From: Alphaproteobacteria bacterium
GTDB lineage: Bacteria; Pseudomonadota; Alphaproteobacteria; Rhodospirillales; Magnetospirillaceae
NCBI GenBank assembly: GCA_021325215.1
Contig: JAJPHO010000096.1
Location: 1-64,000, forward strand
Direction of reading: 5' to 3'
Length of the DNA: 64,000 bases
Part shown: one piece after another, positions 53,966 to 63,800 of the stretch
Layout of the letters: each line of letters starts with the position of its first letter
How positions within the stretch are numbered: the stretch's first letter is position 1
Notes under the pieces: generated by a model
Databases searched by the model: none
Told to the model about the DNA's origin: nothing
Seen by the model: the letters and a program-made list of their open reading frames with translations, nothing else
Made by a program: the position numbers and the translations under genes

Positions 53966-55289
53966 CCATCACCGCGCCGCGGTGGAAGACGTAGTCGATC
54001 GACCGCGTGTTCCTGATGTCGTCGAGCGGATCGCGCTCCAGCACGACCAGATCTGCGACCTTTCCTGTCTCGATGGTGCCGATCTCATCGGCCTTGCCGA
54101 GCGCTTCCGCGCCGTTGCGCGTGGCCATCGCCAGCACGTCGGTCGGCGGAATGCCGGCCTCGGCCAGAAGTTCCATTTCCTGATGCAGGCTGACGCCCGG
54201 CACCACATAGATGTTGGGCAGGTCGCTGCCGGTGGTCAGCAGGACACCGGCCTCGTAATAGCGCCGGACGATGGCCAGCATCTTCGGCCAGGCCTTGTTC
54301 ATGCGGGAGAAGTCCTCGTCGCTCCAGTCGCCGGTCGGGCCGCCATCCCGCCAATCCTCGCGCAAGGCTTGAGGCGCCAAGGCCAGATTTTCTTCACTGC
54401 GATATTTGGCCGACGGAACGAATTTGGTCTCATAAGCGACCAGGGTCGGGTCGACGGAAATGTGGTGTTCGACCAGGGAATCGACGATTTCCGTCATCTC
54501 CGGGCCGTCGACATCGAGCGATTCCAGCCAGGTGATCCGCGCCTTCATGGCGCCGCGCTGTTTGATCTCGGCCTCGTAGGCGGCCCGCTTGGCGGGCGGC
54601 AAAGCGCTGGCCGACCAGCTGACGGCATGGGTCAGGAAATCGATTCCCAGGCGGGCCGCCGTCGGCCAGTCGGTCGCCTGCAGGTGCCCGATCGTCTTGA
54701 TGCCACAGCGATGGGCGGCGTCGATGGCGGTTTTGGTCAGGTCGGGCGTGGAGCGGGCATAGATCTTGATGTAATCGACGCCGAGCGCGCATTCGCGCTC
54801 CACCTCGGTCTCGACGGCTTCCGGCGTCGAGAAGCGGCCGCCATTCAGGGGCAGTCCCGCCGTCACAATGGCCGGCCCATCGATCGCTTCGCGCAGCGCG
54901 ACGGCTTTTTCGGGCGGCGCGGCGGGATTGCGCACCGTCGTGACGCCGTAGCGCAACAGCTCGGCCAGAATTTCGCGGCTGACGGCGAGGTCGAAGCCTT
55001 TGCCGAAATCCCCATCGTGCAGATAGGTCACATGGGCATGCATATCGATGAAACCCGGCAGCACATAGCGGCGGGATACGTCGATGGTCTTGGCGCCGGG
55101 GGGAGCGTCGAGATGCGGCGCGATGACGGCGATCCTGTCGCCGCGCAGCAGGATGTCGGCCTGGAAGGGAGGTTCCCCGGCCTTCATCGACAGAATGGTG
55201 CCGCCTTTCAGCAGATAAGCGGGCGGCGTGTCGGCCGGGGCGATCCAGGCCGCCGCGAGCAGGAGGAGGACGAGACGGAGCCGGTTCAT
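53928..55289 (-). CDS. Exported amidohydrolase-family protein
   Basis: A 453-residue metal-dependent hydrolase. Residues 1-19 form a signal peptide. Metal ligands: His84 and His86 in FIDMHAHVTY, a carboxylated-lysine candidate in DYIKIYARS, His in TIGHLQATD and THAVSWSAS, and Asp in TTGSDLPNIY. The C-terminal ADLVVLERDPLDDIRNTRSIDYVFHRG is typical of imidazolonepropionase-related members. Substrate unknown; peptides, lactones or amides are possible. The adjacent gene encodes an exported FAH-family protein, but on the other side of the HIG1-like gene. Confidence 0.9.
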   Translation of the reverse strand: MNRLRLVLLLLAAAWIAPADTPPAYLLKGGTILSMKAGEPPFQADILLRGDRIAVIAPHLDAPPGAKTIDVSRRYVLPGFIDMHAHVTYLHDGDFGKGFDLAVSREILAELLRYGVTTVRNPAAPPEKAVALREAIDGPAIVTAGLPLNGGRFSTPEAVETEVERECALGVDYIKIYARSTPDLTKTAIDAAHRCGIKTIGHLQATDWPTAARLGIDFLTHAVSWSASALPPAKRAAYEAEIKQRGAMKARITWLESLDVDGPEMTEIVDSLVEHHISVDPTLVAYETKFVPSAKYRSEENLALAPQALREDWRDGGPTGDWSDEDFSRMNKAWPKMLAIVRRYYEAGVLLTTGSDLPNIYVVPGVSLHQEMELLAEAGIPPTDVLAMATRNGAEALGKADEIGTIETGKVADLVVLERDPLDDIRNTRSIDYVFHRGAVMVSANAAGAADRW

Positions 55290-55356
55290 GCCGGCAGGAT
55301 CGGATGCCCCGGCCCGTCGTTCAAACGAGGATAATTAGGGGCGACCCCCAGGCTTT

Positions 55357-56346
55357 CTAGGCCAGAAACCCGTGTTCGGTCAGAAAGCGATGGGCATCGT
55401 CGAGCGCCTGCTCGAACGGCACGATCCGGTAGCCCAGGGCGGCGATGGCCTTGTCGCTGCTATATTGCGGATTGCGGCTCATATAATAGGCCATGCCGGG
55501 ATTGATCTGCGGCGCCTTGCCGGTCAGGCCGGCGATGGCTTCGTCGGCCCAGCCATAGGCGATCAGCACCCAGGCCGGCGCGGTCAGGCGCGGCGGCTTG
55601 ACCGACATGAGGCGGGCGATGCTGTCGAACAGGCGGCGATAGGAGACGGGTTCGCCGGCGCAGATATAGCACTCGCCGGGCACGCCGCGGTCGGCGGCGG
55701 CGATATGGGCGTCGGCCACCGCTTCGACATGGTTGAACGACGCGCCGCCGCCCGGCACCGCGGCGGCCTTGCCGTCGCGCAGTTCGGCGAACAGCCGGCC
55801 GAATTGCAGGGTCACGTCATAGGGGCCGATCATCGAAGCCGGTTGGATCACCACCACCTCGATGCCGTCGCCGTTCAGCGCCAGCGCGCGCTTCTCCGCT
55901 TCGCGCTTGCTGATGGCGTAGTGATAGCCGAAGCGGCCGAGATTGAAGTCGGCCCAGCTCTCGTCGGCCAAGCCGTCAGGATTGAATCCGATGGCGTCGA
56001 CCGTACTGGTATGGACCACCCGGCGGACGCCGCTGCGTTTGGCCGACTGGATGACGTTAACGGTGCCGTCGACATTGGTGCGCCATTGCTGGGCATAGCG
56101 CTTCTTCCAAAAGCCGGTGTCGCCGGCGACGTGGAAGACAACCTCCTGTCCGGCGGTGGCCTGATCCAGGCCCTCGCCGGTGCCGACGTCACCCTGGAAG
56201 AAGGTGACGGGCAGGTCGGACAGATAGCGGCGATTGCCCTCGCTGCGGCTCAGCACGCTGACATCCCAGCCTGCCTGCACCAGGCGGCGCGCCAGATTGA
56301 GACCGAGCAGGCCGGTCCCGCCGGTGACCAGGCATTTGCGGCTCAC
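55357..56346 (-). CDS. NAD-dependent epimerase/dehydratase-family reductase (extended SDR)
   Basis: A 329-residue extended SDR with LVTGGTGLLGLNLARRLVQAG at the N-terminus and an intact catalytic YAISK (Tyr143, Lys147). Start GTG 56346 overlaps the stop of the upstream alpha-oxoamine synthase (GTGA), so the two are coupled. By position it may reduce the ketone of the amino-ketone made by that enzyme, as the Caulobacter ceramide reductase does for 3-oxo-sphinganine analogues; I infer this from context and fold. HTSTVDAIGFNPDG and QPASMIGPYDVT support the 3-beta-HSD/dihydroflavonol reductase-like branch. Confidence 0.88.
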   Translation of the reverse strand: MSRKCLVTGGTGLLGLNLARRLVQAGWDVSVLSRSEGNRRYLSDLPVTFFQGDVGTGEGLDQATAGQEVVFHVAGDTGFWKKRYAQQWRTNVDGTVNVIQSAKRSGVRRVVHTSTVDAIGFNPDGLADESWADFNLGRFGYHYAISKREAEKRALALNGDGIEVVVIQPASMIGPYDVTLQFGRLFAELRDGKAAAVPGGGASFNHVEAVADAHIAAADRGVPGECYICAGEPVSYRRLFDSIARLMSVKPPRLTAPAWVLIAYGWADEAIAGLTGKAPQINPGMAYYMSRNPQYSSDKAIAALGYRIVPFEQALDDAHRFLTEHGFLA

Positions 56347-57722
56347 GAGGTAAGCCGTGCTTTCATCAGCTTGGCCATGGTGGCGAAGGAGACGCCTTCC
56401 TTCTGCAGCTTTTCCAGCTCTTCCTTGGTCGCGGCGACCGCGCCTTCGATCTCTTCGGTGGTGTGTTCCGAGGAGATGAAGAAGCGCAGGCGGGCCGATT
56501 GCTCCGGCACGCCGGGCGGCACGATCGGGAAGGCGTTGTAGCCGCGCGCCAGCAGGCGTTCGGCCAGCAGCACGGTGCGCAGGCTGTCGCCCAGGATCAC
56601 CGGCGTCACCGCATAGCCCCAACTGTCGCCGACATCGAGGCCGGCTTCGCGCGCCTTGTCGAGGAACAGCTTGCCATTGGCCTGCAGGCGCGAGACGCGC
56701 TCGGGCTCGCGGTTCATGATCTGCAGCGCGGTCAGCGAGGCGATGGCGGCCGGCGCCGGCATGCCGACGCTGTAGACCATGCCGGGCGCCGCCAGCTTGA
56801 GATAGTCGACCAGCGAGCGCTTGCCGGCGATATAGCCGCCGCAGCTGACCAGGGTCTTCGACAGAGTGCCGAGCCAGATGTCGACCCGCTTGGGATCGAC
56901 GCCCTCCATCTCGAACAGGCCGCGGCCGGTCTTGCCGAGAATGCCCAGCGAATGGGCCTCGTCGACCATCAGCCAGCACTCGAAGCGCTCCTTCAGATCG
57001 ACCAGCTTGGCCAGATCCGGCCCGTCGCCATCCATCGAGAACAGGCCCTCGGTGACGATCAGTACGCGATCGAAACGATCGCGCGTGGTCAGCAGGATTT
57101 CATGCAGCGCGTCGAGGTCGTTATGCGGGAAGGAGCGGCGGGTGGCGCCGCAGGCCTGGGCGCCGACCACGACGCAATTATGGATCAGCGAATCGTGAAG
57201 GATCAGGTCCTTCGGCCCCATCAGCGCGGCGATGGTCGAGATCGCGGTGGCGTGGCCGCTGACGAAGACCAGGGAATCCTCGGCTTCGTAGACATCGGCG
57301 ATGGCGCGTTCGAGCTCGCGGTGGAAACCGCGCTCGCCCGCCGTGATGCGGCTGGCCGAGACGCTGGTGCCCCAGGTCGCGGCCGCCTCGGTCACCGCCT
57401 TGGTGATCTCGGGATGGCCGTTGAGTCCCAGATAGTCGTAGGAGGCGAAGTTCACCACCCTCTTGCCGGCGATGACGCTCTGCGCACCCGCCTTGATGTC
57501 GTGCGGGCGGTAGAACGGGAAGTTGATCTTCAGCGCGTCGGCCATGGCGCGGCTGGTCTTCAGCTGCTGATAGGCCGGCAGGCTTTCGAACGACAGATCG
57601 CGGCCCTTGCCCTGGGGGGCCGCGGCCGCGGTGCGGGGAGCCTTGTCGCTGCTCTTGCGCATGGTGTCGAGCAGCGCGGACTTGACCGAACGGGTCAGGC
57701 CTCCAATGGGATTGTCGGTCAT
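56343..57722 (-). CDS. Alpha-oxoamine synthase (BioF/SPT-like PLP enzyme)
   Basis: PLP enzyme of 459 residues that should condense an amino acid with an acyl thioester, losing CO2, to give an alpha-amino ketone. Signs: NFASYDYLGLNGHPEI, SGHATAISTIAALMG, DEAHSLGILGKTGRG and GTLSKTLVSCGGYIAGK with PLP lysine Lys289. Compared with BioF it has an extra N-terminal 70-90 residues and a C-terminal helical tail (EELEKLQKEGVSF), as in forms that work with carrier-protein-bound chains. It is 125 bases downstream of the PKS stop with GAGGGAC before the ATG; no terminator intervenes. Likely the release enzyme for the PKS chain. Confidence 0.92.
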   Translation of the reverse strand: MTDNPIGGLTRSVKSALLDTMRKSSDKAPRTAAAAPQGKGRDLSFESLPAYQQLKTSRAMADALKINFPFYRPHDIKAGAQSVIAGKRVVNFASYDYLGLNGHPEITKAVTEAAATWGTSVSASRITAGERGFHRELERAIADVYEAEDSLVFVSGHATAISTIAALMGPKDLILHDSLIHNCVVVGAQACGATRRSFPHNDLDALHEILLTTRDRFDRVLIVTEGLFSMDGDGPDLAKLVDLKERFECWLMVDEAHSLGILGKTGRGLFEMEGVDPKRVDIWLGTLSKTLVSCGGYIAGKRSLVDYLKLAAPGMVYSVGMPAPAAIASLTALQIMNREPERVSRLQANGKLFLDKAREAGLDVGDSWGYAVTPVILGDSLRTVLLAERLLARGYNAFPIVPPGVPEQSARLRFFISSEHTTEEIEGAVAATKEELEKLQKEGVSFATMAKLMKARLTS

Positions 57723-57847
57723 TTATATGTCCCTCAAGCGCCGGGCGCGCATTCCATGCGCTTGGCTACCGCGCCAAGCTATTGTGTCTGTGTGTTCGAC
57801 GCTGTCGGCAGCGCGGGCGTGCAGTCGCACGCCGGAAAGAAAAAAGC

Positions 57848-60800
57848 TCACAGCAGGGCCGTCACCGCAGCGCGGCTCTCCTCAACGATGTCGGTCACGG
57901 CGGCCAGTTCGGTCACATCGATATCGCCGCCATGGCGCTGCATCAGGTTCAACTCCATCGCACCCGGTCCCTTGTCTTCGGCCGGGGCTTTTCCATCGCT
58001 GGCAGCGGCGATCAGGCGCGTCGCCAGTTCATTGACATTGACGCCCGCGCTGATGGCCACCACCGGCAGCTCGACGCCGAAGCGCGCCTCGATGCCCATG
58101 CGCAGTTCCAGGCTCATCAGGCTGTCCATGCCGAGATCGTCGAGCGGCTGGGCCACATCGATATCCTCGGCGGTGAGGCGGAGGATGCGCGCCACTTCCT
58201 GCGCCACCAGACCGGCGACGATGCCGCGGGCGGCAAGCTCGCCCTTTTCGGCGATCAGGCCGGCCAGATCGACGCCGGACTCGCCGGCGCCGCCCTCGGC
58301 CGCCGCGAACAAAGTGCCGAAGGCCGGGGTGCTGAGCAACTTGAGGCCCTGCAGGCCGGCAGCCGGCTTGAACGAAGCGCAATGGACGGTGTCGGGGCAG
58401 CTGTCCTGGCGGGTCAGCAGACCTTCCAGATGCGAGAGGGCTTCACCGGCGCGCATGGCGATGATGCCGCTGATGCGCTCCAGCTTGGCGGCACCCTCGG
58501 CATCGCGGGCGAGAACGCCGACATCGCCGATGGCGCCCCAGCCGACCGCCAGGCCGGGCAGGCCCGCGGCGCGCCGGCGGCGCATCAATCCCTGCAGATA
58601 GCCGTTGGCGGCGACATAGGCGCCCTGGCCCATATTGCCGATCATCGTCGTCACCGACGAGAAGGCGACGAAATAGTCCAGGCCCGAATTGCGGGTGGCG
58701 CGGTCGAGATTGTCGGCACCCTGCACCTTCGGCGCCAGCACCTTGCGGGTGCGCGACGGTTCGAGGCCGGAGATCATGCCGTCATCCAGCACCATGGCGG
58801 CGTGCATGACGCCGGCCAGGCGGCCATGCTCGCGGGTCAGCTTCTGCACCAGGACCTCGACCGCCTTGGCGTCGGTGACGTCCAGCGCTTCGACCAGCAG
58901 TTTCACACCGCTGGCGCGCAGGGCCGCGGCACGGGTCTCGACGCCGGGTTCCAGCGCCCCGCGGCGCGAGGCCACGACGATGGTCTCGGCGCCCTTTTCC
59001 GCCAGCCAGGCAGCGGTCTCGAAGCCGAAGCCGCCGGCGCCGCCGACCACCAGATGGCAGCCGGGACCGGGCTTGAAGGCGCCGCGCGCCACCTTGGTGG
59101 CGATCGGACGGGCGGACGGGCGGACCACGATCTTGCCGACATGGCCGGCCGCCTGCATCAGCTGGAAGGCCTCGCCGGCTTCGAACCATTCGAAGCTGCG
59201 ATAGGGCAGGGGCGCCAGGGCGCCGCTGGAGAAGTGGCCCATCAGCTCGCCCATCAGCTTCTGCGCCAAGGGCAGGTTGGCGGCCAGCAGCTGGTCGAGA
59301 TCGACACCGTAATAGGTCAAATTGCGGCGGAACGGACGCAGGCCCATCGCCGTGTTGAGCACGTAATCGCGCTTGCCCAGCTCGATGAAGCGGCCGAACG
59401 GCTTCAGGCACTTCACACTGGCCAGCATGGCTTCGCCGGCCAGCGAGTTCAGCACCACGTCGACGCCGCCCAGATCGGCGCGGATTTCGTCGGCGAAGGC
59501 GGTGCTGCGCGAATTGTAGATGCGCTCGGCGCCATAGAGCTTGGCCAAGGCGCGCTTGTCGGGCGTGCTGACGGTGGCGGCGATGCGCGCCCCCAGCAGG
59601 CGGGCGATCTGCATCGCCGCGATGCCAACGCCGCCGGCGGCGCCATGGATCAGCACCCAATCGCCGGCCTGCAGACGGGCCTGGTGCACCAGGGCGTACC
59701 AGGCGGTCAGGAAGGCCACCGGGATGGTCGCGGCGGCTTCCAGCGGCACCTCGTCGGGCAGCTTGGTGAACACGCCGACATCGGCGGTGGTGTAGCTGGC
59801 GAAGCTCTGGCGGCCGAAGCCGGTCACCGCGTCGCCGACGGCGAGTTCGGTGACCTCGGAGCCGACGGCCACGACGCGCCCGGCGCATTCGAAGCCGAAC
59901 ACGGCGCCGGCCAGGCCGTCATCGAGCACGTCGTCGTCGAGCAGGCCGGTGGCCAGCATGATGTCGCGGAAATTGAGGCCCGAGGATTCGATCGCGACCT
60001 CGACTTCGCGCGGACCGGGGGCCCGGCGCTCCATCTCGACCCAGTCGAACTGGGACAGCATGCCCTTGGTGCGCAGTTCGATGCGCACCGCCGGCACTTC
60101 GAGGTCGGTCGCTTCGCGGCCGAGGCCGGTCAGCACGCGAACCGCGGTCAGGCCCTGCTCGTCGATGGCCAGTTCGGCATCGGCGATGGTGCCGGCCAGC
60201 AATTCCGCCAGGCGGCGGGCCGCCAGCTCGGGGTCGAGGCGCGGAGCCTGGTCGACCAGCTTGATGGTCAGGCCGGGATATTCGTTGATCGCGACGCGCA
60301 GGAAGCACCACAGCGCCTCGGCGCGGGGATCGAGACCGGCGCCTTCCGCGGCGCTGCGGCCGCGGGTCACCAGCCACAGGCGGTCCTTGCGGCCCTGCAT
60401 GGCTTCCAGCAGCGCGGCGAGCTGGGCGATCGACTGGTCGAGCCCGGTTTCCTCGTCAAAGATGGCCGGGAAGACCACTTCGACGGTCTGATCCGCGCTC
60501 CACTGGGCGGCGAGCGCGGTCCAGCCGGCGGCGATGTCGGCGGGGAGCAGGCGGTGCAGCGGCGTGCCATCCATGCGCAGGGCCTGGGCCAGCTGCTCCA
60601 TGACGATGGAGGGGCGGTCGACCATCACCACCGGAATGGCGGTGTGCGGCTTGGCGGCCTGGGTGCGGTCGGTCGCGGCCAGCAGCACGGTGCCCATATT
60701 GTCGGGCAGCTCATGGCTGTCGATCGCGCCGAAGCCGGAAGCGACCAGCAGGCGGGCGCTGTCCTGCGCCGCGCGGACCCGGCCGACGCCCTGTTCGGAC

Positions 60801-63800
60801 GCGGCGAGCAGCAGGTCGAAGCTCAGCGCTTCGCTCGGCTGGAAGGCGCACAGCACGCCACCCGGCGCCAGACGGCGGGCGATGGCGCGGCCGAGGGCGG
60901 TGTCGGCGTTGAAGACCGGGCCGAAGGCGAAAGCCAGGGCCAGATCGTATTGCGCGGGAGCCGCTTCGTCGGCGTCGGCGTCGATGGCTTCGAAGGTGAA
61001 GCCGTCGACCGGGCCGCGGCGGGCGGCGGTCAGATTGACGCGGCGGGCGTCGGTGCCGAGCACGGTCACCACCGCGCGGCCCTGACGGACCAGCGGCGAC
61101 AAGGCGCGCAGCAGGCCGAGGCACGAGGATTCGGCGACCAGGATGCGCAGCGGTTCCGGCGCCAGACGGGCCTGGACCGCTTCGCAGATGGCGAGAGCCG
61201 AAGAGTGCAACGGCTCGAACAGGATCGAGCTGGTCTCGAACTGCTCGACCAGGGCCGGACGGATTTCCGCGCCGTCACCGGACAGGGCCTGGGCGGCCAG
61301 GACGATCTCCGGCGTGGCGCCGGCGAATTCGGCGGCGAAGGTGGTCAGGATGTCGGCGGGCTCGGGCAGACCGCTTTCCTCGGCCAGCACCCAGCCTTCC
61401 GGGGTTTCCTCGGCCAGATCGGCGGCGTGCAGATGTTCGAGCAGGGCCCGCTGGGTCTCGTCGAGGCTGGCGGCATCGAGCGGCTTGCCGCTCAGCGCGG
61501 TCCAGGCCAGCGAGCGCGAGAAGGCTTCCAGGATCAGCCAGGAATCCGGGCGGTTCTCGCGGGTTTCGCGCTTGAGGCCGGCCAAAGCGGCATGCTTGAT
61601 CGCGGTGCTTTCGCGCTCCAGGCGGACCGATTGCTCATGGAAGAACACATTGGGCTGTTTGCGGCGGTCGAGGGTGACGGCGCGGAACAGGCCGGCGCCG
61701 AGACCGGCGATGAAGCCCTCATCGTCATAGAGGTCGACGGTGATCGACAGGGAATCGTCGGTCTCGCGGTCGACGAAGACGCGGGCGCGGTTGGGAACGG
61801 CGCCGTCGCGGTCGACGCGCAGGCGGCCGAAACGGACCGGCAGGAAGGCATAACGCTCGCCGTCGCGCGCCTTGATGTTCTCGAACATGGCGTGGAAGGC
61901 CGAATCGAGGGCGATCGGGTGCAGCACCTGCGGACGGGTGGCGATTCCGGCGGCATTCTCGAACGGCGCCAGATCGACTTCGATCAGGGTTGCGTTACGG
62001 CTGGCGCGCAGCACGCGGCGGAACAGCGGGCCATACTCGACGCCGACACGGGTGGCGCTCTCATAGACCTGCTCGGACGAGAAGTGCTGGGGCAGATCGG
62101 TACGCCGCGGAATCACCGCCGGGGTCGGCGAGGCGACGCGCACGATGCGGCCGCGGGCGCACAGGGTCCACTCATCCTCGCCGAGGCGCGGACGGGCCCA
62201 GATCTCGATCACGTTGGTATCGCCGCTGAGGCGGACCGAGACTTCCTTCATCCCGTCGGCGGGAATCGGCAGCCATTGCAGCAGGTCGAAATCCTCGAGG
62301 CCGATCGGGCCTTCCGGATAGATCTCGCGGGCGGCGGCCAGGGCCATTTCGGCGAAGCCGGTGCCGGGAACGATGATCTCGCCGTCGATGCAGTGGTCGG
62401 CCAGATAGGGCACGGTCGCGGCATCGATCAGGTTGCGCCATTCCGGCGTGCCGGAAGCCAGGCGGGCGCCGATCAGCGGATGGCGCGGCACCGAGCCGTA
62501 GATGTCCAGGCCTTCATTGGTCTGATGCTGCTTGTAGGGCTTGTACTGCCACGGATAGGCCGGCAGTTTGACGCGCTGCGCCGGGCGCGAGCCGAACAGA
62601 GCTTCGGCGTCGACGCGGCAGCCCAGAACCAGGGCGCGGGCGGCCACCATCACCAGCGGATCGGTGGGAGTCTCGGCGCTTTCCTTGTCGGTCAGGCTGG
62701 GCAGCGAGGCGCCGTCGAAGCCGCCTTCATCGAGAATGTCGCTGATGTTGGCGGTCAGGATCGGGCGCGGGCCCATCTCGATGAACAGGGTGGCGCCCTT
62801 CTGCGCCGCGCTGGTCACTGCGCCGCGGAACTGCACCGGCTCGCGCACATTGTGCCACCAGTAATCGGCGTCCAGCGTCGCGCCGGCGGTTTCGCTGCCG
62901 GTGACGGTGGACAGGAACAGGGCGCCGTCGCCATTGCCGGCCTCGACCTTGCCCAGCGCGTCGAGCAAAGGCTGTTTCAGCGGTTCGAGCAGGGCGGAAT
63001 GGAAGGGATAGGCCAGATCGAGCGCGCGCACGGCGACGCGGCGCTTGCGGGCGAATTGCGAGAAGGTCTTGATCGCGTCGACCGGGCCGGAGATCGTCAC
63101 CGAATTCGGGCTGTTGATCGCCGCGACTTCGAGACCGGCCAGGCCGCTGTCGGCGATCAGGCTCAGGGTGTTTTCCTGCGACTGGCCGGCCACCGCCATG
63201 GTGCCGAGACCGAAGGCGCTTTCCTGATGCTCGCTGCGCAGATAGATCACGCGCACCGCTTCGGCCAGGCTGAGGATGCCGGCGGCTTCGGCGGCGGCGA
63301 CTTCGCCGACCGAATGGCCCAGCACCATGTCCGGCTTGATGCCCCAGGCGGCCAGGGCGGCGTTCAGCGAGGATTGCAGGGCGAACAGGATCGGCTGCGC
63401 CACGCGGGTCAGCTTCAGGCGCTCGGCCAGGCCGTCATCGTGCAGGGCCTCGACCAGCGACCAGTCGGCGTGGTGCGCGAACAGCGCGTCGATGCTTTCG
63501 AAATGCTTGCGGAACACCGCATTGCGGGCGAAAGCGCCGCGGCCCATGCCGGCCCATTGCGAGCCGTTGCCGGAGAACACGAAGCAGACCTTGGGCGCCG
63601 CCGAGGGGGCGGTGCCGGCGATGCCGTCGGCGATGGCGCCGGTCTCGGCAAAGCTTTTCAGAGCCGCGACGGACGCGCCGGTTTCGCCGAGCGGCAGAGC
63701 CACGCGATGGGCGGATTTGTCGCGCTGCCAGGCATAGCCGGCGGCGATGTCGGCGGCATCCGCGCCGGACTCGATCAGTTCGGCGGCGGCGCGGGCGGCG

